A stretch of DNA of 64,000 bases from Sporosarcina trichiuri (lineage in GTDB: Bacteria; Bacillota; Bacilli; Bacillales_A; Planococcaceae), in the NCBI RefSeq assembly GCF_030406775.1, contig NZ_CP129119.1, positions 1,460,001 to 1,524,000 on the forward strand, given 5' to 3'. The stretch's first letter is position 1. The number at the start of each line of letters is the position of its first letter. The notes under the pieces were generated by a model that made no database searches, was not told the origin of the DNA, and was given only the letters and a program-made list of their open reading frames with translations. Shown in pieces: positions 52,471-59,358 of this stretch. Position numbers and translations under genes: made by a program.

Positions 52471-53028
52471 TCACTTCGCGGCATCCTTGACATCATCGAA
52501 TGTCAGGCCGGCCTCCTCGAGATCACGCGATCGGTGGGCAATGCGCGCAGCGGCACACGAAGCGACACTTGCGACAAGATCATCGAGGAACGTGTTGCAG
52601 TGGTCCCCTTTTTCCGTATCCAGTTCATTGATGATGCCGATTTTGTTCTTATCCAGATGGCCGAATGTCGTGACAGCGATCGAACCGTATGTGAATACCG
52701 CGCCGAGTGCGATCGTTTCATCCACGCCGAACAGTCCTTCGTCCGATTCGACAATCTCCTGGAGCGGTGAGGACAGTTTTTTCTGTTCACACAGTTCGTC
52801 CAATTCGACGCCGACAAGAATCGCATGCTGCAGTTCCCTCTTCCGCAGTACATTGACGACCGAATCGATGCATTGTTCAAGTTTCAGTTCCTTATGGTAC
52901 GGCACCTGCATTTCATAGACGATCTTAGCGATATCCCCGATCTGCACACCGCGCCGCTCCAATGCTTCCAGCGTCGCTTTGGCGATCACTTCCGAGCGTA
53001 CTTTGCTTTCCCCTTCGAACATGTCCAT
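52471..53028 (-). CDS. PgpA-family phosphatidylglycerophosphatase-like protein (YutG type)
   Basis: 185 residues. It shares the layout of B. subtilis YutG: KATLEALERRGVQIGDIAKIVYEMQ, HAILVGVELDELCE, DEGLFGVDETIALGAVFTYGSIAVTTFG and CNTFLDDLVASVASCAAARIAHR. The family is the PgpA group, which in Gram-negatives removes phosphate from phosphatidylglycerophosphate; the soluble Gram-positive form is not proven to do so. Ribosome site GGAAGGG; divergent from yjcH. Confidence 0.82.
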   Translation of the reverse strand: MDMFEGESKVRSEVIAKATLEALERRGVQIGDIAKIVYEMQVPYHKELKLEQCIDSVVNVLRKRELQHAILVGVELDELCEQKKLSSPLQEIVESDEGLFGVDETIALGAVFTYGSIAVTTFGHLDKNKIGIINELDTEKGDHCNTFLDDLVASVASCAAARIAHRSRDLEEAGLTFDDVKDAAK

Positions 53029-53136
53029 CCATCCCTTCCTGTCTGTCGATTCACCATTTCAATGTGGTTCTGCACATTATACCCTCTTCCAAACGTATGA
53101 TACAATTCTTTGTAACAGTACAAGACAGGAGGAAGT

Positions 53137-53862
53137 TTGATGAATCACGGCAAAATCCATGACATACAATTTTTCAGCGAGGCACTTCAGGAGGAAATGG
53201 AACTGCTCGTCTACCTTCCGTATAATTATACACCCCTTCTTAAATATTCCGTCTTGTTCGCTTCCGACGGCAAGGACTATTTCCAGTACGGGCGGATCGG
53301 CAAGGTCATCGATACGTATTTGAGCAGTGAGGAAATCGAGAATGTGATTGTTGTCGGCATTCCTTATAAGTCCGTTTCCGAACGGCGCCGGATGTATCAC
53401 CCGGACGGGGACCGGCAGAAAGATTATATCCGTTTCCTGGCGCACGAACTTGTGCCCTATATCGACGAGCACTATCCGACCTATCAAATCGGAGGGGGCC
53501 GGGCGCTGATCGGTGATTCACTTGCCGCGACGGTCTCCCTGCAGACAGCACTGCAGTATCCGAATTGTTTCAGCCGCGTCATTCTGCAATCGCCCTATAT
53601 TGACGGTAAAGTACTGGATGCCATCGAAAACGCGAAATCTCCGCAGACTTTGTCGGTCTATCACATCGTCGGTGAAGGAGAGACCGAAGTTGCGACGACA
53701 GCGGATGGCACCCAGGATTTCCTGACACCGAACCGCGAGGCAAAAAAATTATTCGAGAATAGAGGATTTCCTTACTTCTACGAAGAATTCAAAGGGGAGC
53801 ATACATGGAAATACTGGCAGCCTGACGTACAGAGAGCTGTCAAAATGGTATTTGGCCAATAA
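53137..53862 (+). CDS. yjcH: Alpha/beta-hydrolase esterase YjcH
   Basis: 241 residues. Nucleophile Ser in ALIGDSLAATVSLQTAL (G-D-S-L-A), oxyanion region and a C-terminal His in FKGEHTWKYW fit a serine esterase of the enterochelin-esterase-like group. Cytoplasmic. It heads the yjcH-yjcG-yjcF set, in the same order relation as in B. subtilis. Substrate unknown. Confidence 0.88.
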   Translation: MMNHGKIHDIQFFSEALQEEMELLVYLPYNYTPLLKYSVLFASDGKDYFQYGRIGKVIDTYLSSEEIENVIVVGIPYKSVSERRRMYHPDGDRQKDYIRFLAHELVPYIDEHYPTYQIGGGRALIGDSLAATVSLQTALQYPNCFSRVILQSPYIDGKVLDAIENAKSPQTLSVYHIVGEGETEVATTADGTQDFLTPNREAKKLFENRGFPYFYEEFKGEHTWKYWQPDVQRAVKMVFGQ

Positions 53863-53938
53863 CCAATCGGACAATTGGCAACAATTCTGCTATACTGGAA
53901 AACAGTAGTGCAGTTACTTTCCTAAGGAGGTTTTTCAC

Positions 53939-54457
53939 ATGAAGTATGGAGTTGTTGCATTTCCTTCAAAACAATTGCAGGATTTGGCGAATGGTTACCG
54001 AAAACGCTATGATCCCCGCTATTCAAAGATCACTCCTCACTTGACACTGAAAGAGGTGTTCGAGGCGGACGAGCGGGAAATCCGCCAAGTCGCCGAAGCG
54101 ATCCGCAAAGTGGCGAAAACACATAAGCCGTTTGAACTCAATGTCGGGAAAGTGAGCACCTTCGCCCCAATCACCAATACGATATACTTTAAAGTGGATC
54201 CGAACGAGGAGCTCACCTCATTGCATGACGCACTGAACGGGGAAGACTTTTTCGGCGGCGCGCCAAAATACTCGTTTGTTCCCCACATCACAATCGCTCA
54301 GGATCTGACATCCGGCGAGCATGATGATATTATCGGCCAGCTCAAGATGATCGGAGCAGATCATTCTGAAACAATTGACCGCTTCCACCTCCTGTATCAG
54401 CTGGATGACGGCTCATGGACTGTCTATGAAACATTCCATCTGCAAGAGGGAAACTGA
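53939..54457 (+). CDS. yjcG: 2'-5' RNA ligase-superfamily phosphoesterase YjcG
   Basis: 172 residues. The two H-x-T motifs of the 2H phosphoesterase fold are seen as HLTLKEVF (about residue 35) and HITIAQDL (about residue 119). The family hydrolyses or ligates cyclic phosphate-containing nucleotides; for YjcG the reaction is not established. TAAGGAGG site ahead of ATG 53940. Followed by yjcF after one base, so the two are coupled. Confidence 0.9.
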   Translation: MKYGVVAFPSKQLQDLANGYRKRYDPRYSKITPHLTLKEVFEADEREIRQVAEAIRKVAKTHKPFELNVGKVSTFAPITNTIYFKVDPNEELTSLHDALNGEDFFGGAPKYSFVPHITIAQDLTSGEHDDIIGQLKMIGADHSETIDRFHLLYQLDDGSWTVYETFHLQEGN

Positions 54458-54458
54458 T

Positions 54459-54899
54459 TTGTACGAGATCATGATTGCTGCGTCGGAACAGGAACGGGAA
54501 GCCGCGTTCACTGTGCGGAAGAAAGTGTTTGTCGAAGAACAGGGCGTACCGCTGTCCCTGGAACTTGATGACTTCGATGAAACCGCCTCACATTTCGTAG
54601 TCCGGGACGGCAGCAAGGCGATTGCTGCCGGCCGGATCCGCAGTACGTCCGATGCGGTCGGAAAAGTGGAGCGCGTCTGTGTACTGAAGGAATACCGGGG
54701 AAAACACCTCGGCAATCTGATGATGCACGCACTGGAAGAACACGCGAAAGAGACAGGCATGAGCAAAATCCTGCTGAACGCCCAGTCCTACGCAGTTCCC
54801 TTCTACGAGAAACTCGGCTATACCGTGACGTCACCGGAATTCATGGATGCGGACATTCCGCACCGTGCGATGGAGAAGACGATCGACACAGCAGAATAA
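54459..54899 (+). CDS. yjcF: GNAT-family N-acetyltransferase YjcF
   Basis: 146 residues from TTG at 54459 (AGAGGG 8 bases upstream); ATG at 54471 is the alternative. GNAT motif A is VERVCVLKEYRGKHLGNLMMHALEEHA with the R/Q-x-x-G-x-G/A acetyl-CoA loop as YRGKHLG. The N-terminus YEIMIAASEQEREAAFTVRKKVFVEEQGVPLSLELDDFD is the YjcF-type head. Substrate not known. Confidence 0.9.
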   Translation: MYEIMIAASEQEREAAFTVRKKVFVEEQGVPLSLELDDFDETASHFVVRDGSKAIAAGRIRSTSDAVGKVERVCVLKEYRGKHLGNLMMHALEEHAKETGMSKILLNAQSYAVPFYEKLGYTVTSPEFMDADIPHRAMEKTIDTAE

Positions 54900-54906
54900 A
54901 CGACGT

Positions 54907-54938
54907 AAAAGGCCCCGTTCCGAAGAACGGGGCTTTTT
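54907..54938. terminator. Bidirectional terminator after yjcF
   Basis: AAAAGGCCCCGTTC (54907-54920) and GAACGGGGCTTTTT (54925-54938) with a 4-base loop; it also ends the convergent minus-strand gene. Confidence 0.92.
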
Positions 54939-54953
54939 ATTGAGCTCATTCAG

Positions 54954-55271
54954 TCAGGCGTATTCATTCACAGCGATCCCTTTTCCGACAACAATCGCTA
55001 CTTCCTTTGAAAGCGCAGCAGGATTCGGCCGGATGAATCCGTTCTTCACGGGCGGCAATGGCTGTCGGGGTACTGCCGGCTCATCAGACTCGCGTTCCAG
55101 CTCTTCCGTCATACGCTCTTCACGTCTGTGGATTTTTTGCCACTCGTCAAATTCCGTCTTCAATTTGACGGCTTGCACTCTGTCGATATAAGCGAAGTTC
55201 GGAGAGGCATTCTCCATGCGGTTCGCGTAGATTTGTGATTGGATCGGCTGGATCGGCAGTTGGTACCCCAT
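54954..55271 (-). CDS. Conserved-looking hypothetical protein
   Basis: 105 residues from ATG at 55271 (AGAAGGTG upstream). The N-terminus MGYQLPIQPIQSQIYANR is followed by a charged helix (VKLKTEFDEWQKIHRREERMTEELERE), a Pro-rich linker (PAVPRQPLPPVKNGFIRPNP) and an alternating hydrophobic tail. No signal peptide. I do not recognise it. Confidence 0.65.
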   Translation of the reverse strand: MGYQLPIQPIQSQIYANRMENASPNFAYIDRVQAVKLKTEFDEWQKIHRREERMTEELERESDEPAVPRQPLPPVKNGFIRPNPAALSKEVAIVVGKGIAVNEYA

Positions 55272-55352
55272 TGCCCGCACCTTCTTTCGTTCAAGTCTAT
55301 AAATAGGTTAAGATACTATACCCGTTCTCCCGAATCTCTAAACCTAGTTATA

Positions 55353-55604
55353 TTATTTCCCCAGCATCCGCTGTATGTCAGCGATATTCACCGGCTGACC
55401 GCTTGATACGAGCGAATTGACCAGTTCGTCTTCCAGATGAGGCGGCACCTGCTTGTTTGCGAGCGCTCCGACATTCTGGATAATCTTCCTGACCTGGCGT
55501 TCGTCTTTGAAATCCGCGTATTGGATGGCATTCGCAAGTGCGAACACTTCTTCCATCGGCACGCCGGTTTTAGACTCGATTTTTTTGAAGAAGGAGTCAT
55601 TCAT
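55353..55604 (-). CDS. spoVIF: Stage VI sporulation protein F
   Basis: 83 residues; B. subtilis SpoVIF (YjcC) has 88. The opening FFKKIESKTGVPMEEVFALANAIQYADFKDERQVRKIIQNVGALA parallels SpoVIF. That protein stabilises GerE and is needed for late coat assembly. It lies 22 bases after the small YjcZ-type gene, in the cotO-cotZ/spoVIF/yjcF area as in B. subtilis. Confidence 0.87.
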   Translation of the reverse strand: MNDSFFKKIESKTGVPMEEVFALANAIQYADFKDERQVRKIIQNVGALANKQVPPHLEDELVNSLVSSGQPVNIADIQRMLGK

Positions 55605-55625
55605 ACTCCCGGTTCCCCCTCTCGA

Positions 55626-55766
55626 TTAGCAGAACGTACTGCCGACAATGATCAGCAGGATGAACAGAACGACAAGCAGCACGAACGTCGAGCCGCCTCC
55701 CTGGCCGCATCCGCGGTCCTGGTACGCATCATAACGCGGGCCGCCATAGCAATAATTTCCGAACAT
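55626..55766 (-). CDS. YjcZ-family small sporulation protein
   Basis: 46 residues from ATG at 55766 (GGGGGG upstream). The polar first half (MFGNYCYGGPRYDAYQDRGCG) and a C-terminal membrane helix (FVLLVVLFILLIIVG) ending in GSTFC are the YjcZ/YjcM-family pattern of tiny tail-anchored sporulation proteins. A sigma-K-type -10 lies 26-34 bases upstream. Confidence 0.82.
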   Translation of the reverse strand: MFGNYCYGGPRYDAYQDRGCGQGGGSTFVLLVVLFILLIIVGSTFC

Positions 55767-55791
55767 AGGAAAGTCCCCCCTCTCTTCACTG

Positions 55792-55800
55792 TATCCTATG
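55792..55800 (-). promoter_or_regulatory. Sigma-K-type -10 element upstream of the YjcZ-type gene
   Basis: CATAGGATA on the minus strand fits CATANNNTA. No clear AC-type -35 is seen 16-17 bases further upstream, so this is a partial match. Confidence 0.4.
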
Positions 55801-55855
55801 CAGCGGATGAGCAAAGAGGGCGGGACTTTTGCATATTTTTTAATTTCCCTTTGTA

Positions 55856-56218
55856 TCAAATATTGCCTTTCGCTTTGAACAGCAGGGATGCGATGAAGCC
55901 GAATACGATCGCTGCGCTGATTCCGGAGCTTGTCACTTCGAACATTCCGGTCAGGACCCCGATGATGCCGTGCTTTTCCGCCTCGGCGAGCGCGCCGTGT
56001 GTGAGGGCATTGCCGAATGACGTGATCGGGATTGTTGCCCCGGTGCCTGCGAAGTCGATCAGCGGTTCGTATAAGCCGAACCCATCCAGTATGGATCCTG
56101 CGACCACCAGCGTACAGAGCGTATGGCCCGGCGTCAGCTTCCCTACATCCATGAGCAGCTGCCCGATCACACAGATCAGGCCGCCGACAATAAAGCTTGT
56201 TATATAGATGGACAGCAT
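55856..56218 (-). CDS. spoVAE: Stage V sporulation protein AE (SpoVAEb type)
   Basis: 120 residues from ATG at 56218, behind GAGGG; a TTG at 56224 is less likely. Several membrane helices, with ICVIGQLLMDVGKLTPGHTL and GTGATIPITSFGNALTHGALAEAEKHGIIGVLTG as in SpoVAEb. With SpoVAC and SpoVAD it forms the inner-membrane channel for uptake and release of Ca-dipicolinate in spores. Last gene of the short spoVA operon. Confidence 0.92.
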   Translation of the reverse strand: MLSIYITSFIVGGLICVIGQLLMDVGKLTPGHTLCTLVVAGSILDGFGLYEPLIDFAGTGATIPITSFGNALTHGALAEAEKHGIIGVLTGMFEVTSSGISAAIVFGFIASLLFKAKGNI

Positions 56219-56228
56219 GCGCAATCCC

Positions 56229-57236
56229 TCATTTCATTTCAATTTCCACTGCGTGTGCGATGCAGGGGATCGTTTCGCCCTGCTGATATGAAAGCGGTGA
56301 CATCAGCGATCCTGTTGCAATCAGGAGCACCCGTTTGTATTGGCCGGCGAGCAGTTTGTCGTAGACTTCCGAGAAATAGACGGACGCCGAGCAGCCGGAA
56401 CCGCTCGCACCGGCGAGAAACTCGGGATGTTTGCCGTAAAATTCGGCACCGGCATCCCGGAACGTGTGGGACACATCATATTCCCAGCGATCGAGCAGTG
56501 TCTTGAACAATTCAAAACCGATCTTCCCCAGGTCTCCGGTCATGACGAGATCGAAATCTTCCAATTTACGGCTGTGCCCTTCCAAATGGCGTTTGAACGT
56601 ATCTGCCGCTGCCGGTGCCATGGCGGCACCCATATTGAGCGGATCGGTCAGTCCCAGATCGACGACGGTGCCTATCGTGCCACAAGTGATGACAGGGGCT
56701 CCCGAAATGTAGGGAACGACAGCTGCTGTCCCGGCGGCAGTCGCCGTCCATTGTGCGGTCGGTCCTTTTTGGCTGCCGTACTGGAGCGGATAGCGGAATT
56801 GGCGTTCGATCGCATTATGCTGGCTTGCAGATCCCGCAACTGCCAGTTCCGATATACCGGCCTCGGTCAGCAGTGCGGCCATCAGTAATGTGGATACCGA
56901 TGTCGCGCAGGCGGAAAACATACCGATGTAAGGGATACCGACAGATCCGGCCGCAAAGTTGGATGGTGTCATTTCGTTGACCAAGTCGCCGATCAGCAGA
57001 AACTCCGCGTCCGATGGCGTTTTATCCACTTTGGATAAAGTGATTTTGATCGATTCCTCCATCATTTTGGCGTGCCCCTGCTCATTCGTCTTCAAATCGC
57101 AGCGCTCATCCTCGTACTGCTTATCCGCGAATTGCGCAAACGGGCTCTTTTTCGTCTCCAGCGGTCCTACCGTCACGCCGGTCGATGCAATGACCGGTTT
57201 GGAGGGGAAGCTGAGCAATCCTCGTTTGTTCACCAT
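56229..57236 (-). CDS. spoVAD: Stage V sporulation protein AD
   Basis: 335 residues, thiolase-like fold. It has IYMASTGV-type opening in the form VIASTGVTVGPLETKKSPFAQFADKQYED, then GDLVNEMTPSNFAAGSVGIPYIGMFSACATS and the C-terminal GASGSGCSASVYFSEVYDKLL. SpoVAD binds dipicolinic acid at the spore inner membrane. Its ATG overlaps the spoVAC stop by 7 bases; AGGAGTGG precedes it. Confidence 0.94.
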   Translation of the reverse strand: MVNKRGLLSFPSKPVIASTGVTVGPLETKKSPFAQFADKQYEDERCDLKTNEQGHAKMMEESIKITLSKVDKTPSDAEFLLIGDLVNEMTPSNFAAGSVGIPYIGMFSACATSVSTLLMAALLTEAGISELAVAGSASQHNAIERQFRYPLQYGSQKGPTAQWTATAAGTAAVVPYISGAPVITCGTIGTVVDLGLTDPLNMGAAMAPAAADTFKRHLEGHSRKLEDFDLVMTGDLGKIGFELFKTLLDRWEYDVSHTFRDAGAEFYGKHPEFLAGASGSGCSASVYFSEVYDKLLAGQYKRVLLIATGSLMSPLSYQQGETIPCIAHAVEIEMK

Positions 57237-57688
57237 GACACCACTCCTAACGCGACTAAAATCGATTTGATGAGAGCGACGGCAAATGCCGAGAAGACTC
57301 CGAACAGGATGACCGAGCCCGCCAGTTTGAACATATTGCCGCCCACGCCGAGGACATAGCCTTCTGTCCGGTGCTCAATTGCGGCGGAGACAACCGCGTT
57401 CCCGAATCCAGTGATCGGGACCGCGCTTCCAGCGCCGGCGAATTGAGCAAATTTCTTATAGATACCGAAACCGGTCAGCAGCATGGAAAGGAAAATCATC
57501 GTCGCGACTGTCGGATTGCTGGCGGTCCGTTCCGTGAAATTGAAGAAGGTTATATAGAACAATGCAATAAATTGAGCGACCAGACAGATAAAACCGCCTG
57601 TGATGAATGCTTTCAGACAGTTTTTCAGATAAGGGGTCTTCGGTGTGATCTGCTGTTCCAGCTGCTGGTACTTTTTTTCATCCATCAA
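57230..57688 (-). CDS. spoVAC: Stage V sporulation protein AC
   Basis: 152 residues. Multi-helix membrane protein (FITGGFICLVAQFIALFYITF, GFGIYKKFAQFAGAGSAVPITGFGNAVVSAAIEHRTEGYVLGVGGNMFKLAG). SpoVAC behaves as a mechanosensitive channel component for dipicolinate. Its start overlaps the lipoprotein stop by 4 bases. Confidence 0.94.
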   Translation of the reverse strand: MMDEKKYQQLEQQITPKTPYLKNCLKAFITGGFICLVAQFIALFYITFFNFTERTASNPTVATMIFLSMLLTGFGIYKKFAQFAGAGSAVPITGFGNAVVSAAIEHRTEGYVLGVGGNMFKLAGSVILFGVFSAFAVALIKSILVALGVVSW

Positions 57689-58080
57689 GTCTCTTCCTTT
57701 ACTAACGAGCTGATTTTTTTCATCTTTTTTGTATAGTGCTCCGTGTCTTTCTTATCGATCAGTTTGTTCGTTTCCAGCAGCACTTTGCTGTCGGCGGACA
57801 CAGTGACCTTCATGCCGGGGTACATCTTGCGGAACTTCTTTTCCACTTCCTTGGCGATCTCCCTCTTATTGAACCGGTCGAACGTGTTGACCCGCAGTCC
57901 TGCAATCAGACGGTCATCGTGGATCAGCAGAACAGCATTTTTAATGCGCGGATCGTCTTTCAACACGTTTTCTGCCTGCTGCCCATCCTCGGATGTCGTA
58001 TTGACGGTCTTGTAGCCGATATCCGTCGAGCAGCCTGCCAGGAGACATAGAACAAACACCAGCGGCAGCCATTTTCGCAT
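57685..58080 (-). CDS. YhcN/YlaJ-family sporulation lipoprotein
   Basis: 131 residues from ATG at 58080, 8 bases after AAAGGAGG; ATG 58086 is too close to the site. Lipobox LLAGC, then the YhcN/YlaJ domain (ENVLKDDPRIKNAVLLIHDDRLIAGLRVNTFDRFNKREIAKEVEKKFRKMYP). It heads the lipoprotein-spoVAC-spoVAD-spoVAE operon. This gene order, without spoVAA, spoVAB or spoVAF, is like the spoVA2-type operons rather than the classical seven-gene one. Confidence 0.88.
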   Translation of the reverse strand: MRKWLPLVFVLCLLAGCSTDIGYKTVNTTSEDGQQAENVLKDDPRIKNAVLLIHDDRLIAGLRVNTFDRFNKREIAKEVEKKFRKMYPGMKVTVSADSKVLLETNKLIDKKDTEHYTKKMKKISSLVKEET

Positions 58081-58103
58081 GCCCATCCCCTCCTTTTTCC
58101 TCC

Positions 58104-58133
58104 AGTATGTCTGGTTCGTTGCGAATCTATTCA
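58104..58133 (-). promoter_or_regulatory. Sigma-G (forespore) promoter of the spoVA operon
   Basis: On the minus strand TGAATA (58133-58128), exactly 18 bases, CATACT (58109-58104), both perfect matches to the Bacillus sigma-G consensus. The start site would fall about 7 bases downstream, just ahead of the ribosome site. Confidence 0.88.
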
Positions 58134-58171
58134 CATATGTACAGGTGCCCTGTCAGAAGGCGCCAGTCCGC

Positions 58172-58180
58172 CATAAGGTA
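58172..58180 (+). promoter_or_regulatory. Sigma-K-type -10 element upstream of cotZ
   Basis: CATAAGGTA fits CATANNNTA about 31 bases ahead of the cotZ start. The AC of the usual -35 is not found at 16-17 bases, so this is a partial match. Confidence 0.45.
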
Positions 58181-58210
58181 TAAGGAACAATCGAAAGGAG
58201 GAAATGATTC

Positions 58211-58774
58211 ATGAGTTGTGGATGTGGAAAGAACGAAAACCAAGGGGATAAGGTGTCACCGACGCACGGTCATTGTGTATGCGAGGCAGTTCGTTTCATC
58301 AAACGGCTGCAGGATACCCACCAGGACGACGACTGCTTCGACTGCGACACGGACTGTTTCATGCGGCCGCTCGGCAGTTTGGTGAGCCCTGCCAACGAGC
58401 GCTTCAACACACGGGTGTTTTCATTGCTGACGGAAGATGGTGACTTCTTCAAGGCTATGTACCGTCCTGCAACTGTGACACCGGCCGGAAGCCGTTCAGG
58501 TACAGTCACACCGCCAAACACATGCTTCTCGGTATTCTTCCGGGTGCAGAACATCTTCGACGACTGCTGTGCAACATTGATGGTGCTTGAGCCGAGGGAT
58601 GCCAACGGTCCCGTCAATCTGTTTGACTGCGGCAAACTCTGCTTGGACCGTTTGTGTCCGGTCACGGAATTCCGTGCGACAAAGTCCTGCATCACCGTCG
58701 ACCTGAACTGCTTCTGTGCAATCCAGTGCATCACGGATACGTACGTGACGCAGTGCCCGCCTGCAACAACGTAA
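58211..58774 (+). CDS. cotZ: Spore coat morphogenetic protein CotZ/CotY family
   Basis: 187 residues, Cys-rich (about 19 Cys). It opens MSCGCGKNENQ and contains CVCEAVRFIKRLQD, DDDCFDCDTDCFMRP, FDDCCATLMVLEP and the C-terminal SCITVDLNCFCAIQCITDT. These are hallmarks of CotY/CotZ, which cross-link into the spore crust. Strong AAAGGAGG site. Choosing CotZ over CotY rests on adjacency to cotO as in B. subtilis and is not certain. Confidence 0.87.
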   Translation: MSCGCGKNENQGDKVSPTHGHCVCEAVRFIKRLQDTHQDDDCFDCDTDCFMRPLGSLVSPANERFNTRVFSLLTEDGDFFKAMYRPATVTPAGSRSGTVTPPNTCFSVFFRVQNIFDDCCATLMVLEPRDANGPVNLFDCGKLCLDRLCPVTEFRATKSCITVDLNCFCAIQCITDTYVTQCPPATT

Positions 58775-58800
58775 CAGCCGCTTCCCGCGGATGCTGAAAG

Positions 58801-58828
58801 AAGACTGCCCACGCGGCAGTCTTTTTTT
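58801..58828 (+). terminator. Terminator of cotZ
   Basis: AAGACTGCC (58801-58809) pairs with GGCAGTCTT (58815-58823), followed by T8. Confidence 0.92.
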
Positions 58829-58834
58829 TGCATA

Positions 58835-58865
58835 CAAAAAAACTCCGGACGGGGATGTCCGAAGT
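58835..58865 (-). terminator. Terminator of cotO
   Basis: ACTCCGGAC (58842-58850) pairs with GTCCGAAGT (58857-58865), with a six-base loop and a T-tract from the A run at 58835-58841. Confidence 0.85.
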
Positions 58866-58884
58866 TCGCAATATGCATCAGTCT

Positions 58885-59301
58885 TCACCTGAATGGCTGG
58901 CCTTTCCAGAACACCTCTTCGATCGTCCGCAGATCGAGCGTGCGGATCTCTTCGAGTGACTGGCTCTCTTCCGTCACTTCGACAGCGATCTCGGAACCCG
59001 ACAGGCCTACGATCCCTCCTGTCAGCAGCTGTCCGTTCACGAGGAACTGAAGCGGCCTGTATGCGGTCCGGGGAAACGGTTCAGCCAAGTACCGGATCTT
59101 GCGGACGACTTCACTGTCCTCATAGAAATCCGCCGTCTGGCTTTTTACGGCGGACGCTTCCGATTCATCTTCCAGTTTTTTGTCCGTTTCCGGTTCTGGT
59201 TCAGGTTTCCAGTAAATTGTTGTGCTCTCCTCTTTCTCGATCTGCACAACCGTCGTCAACGGCGGTCCGTCTATGAACAGCAGCGGGGCACGGAGTGAAA
59301 T
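58885..59301 (-). CDS. cotO: Spore coat protein CotO-like, probable ATT start
   Basis: 138 residues if started at ATT 59301. The start is drawn from two facts: an ideal AAAGGAGGTGG ribosome site (59317-59307) lies 8 bases upstream of this ATT, and the only earlier in-frame start (TTG 59334) lies inside the -10 of a sigma-K promoter, so it would not be transcribed. The protein then opens SLRAPLLFIDGPPL, like the KPLLYI-type head of CotO. An acidic middle and a C-terminal domain (YRPLQFLVNGQLLTGGIVGLSGSEIAVEVTEE) follow. CotO is a coat protein of the outer layers. GTG 59310 is an alternative but is too near the ribosome site. Confidence 0.75.
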   Translation of the reverse strand: MSLRAPLLFIDGPPLTTVVQIEKEESTTIYWKPEPEPETDKKLEDESEASAVKSQTADFYEDSEVVRKIRYLAEPFPRTAYRPLQFLVNGQLLTGGIVGLSGSEIAVEVTEESQSLEEIRTLDLRTIEEVFWKGQPFR

Positions 59302-59322
59302 TGCCGCCACCTCCTTTACCCG

Positions 59323-59349
59323 TATAGTATGCAATGGGCGGAAAGAGGT
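59323..59349 (-). promoter_or_regulatory. Sigma-K promoter of cotO
   Basis: On the minus strand CATACTATA (59331-59323) fits CATANNNTA exactly, and AC (59349-59348) lies 16 bases upstream, matching the late mother-cell consensus AC-N16/17-CATANNNTA. It starts 10 bases after the mgtE stop codon. Confidence 0.8.
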
Positions 59350-59358
59350 GAAAAAAAC

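Noticed and set aside
58172..58180. Complete sigma-K promoter for cotZ
   Set aside because: Only the -10 fits; no AC at 16-17 bases upstream, so only a partial element is listed.
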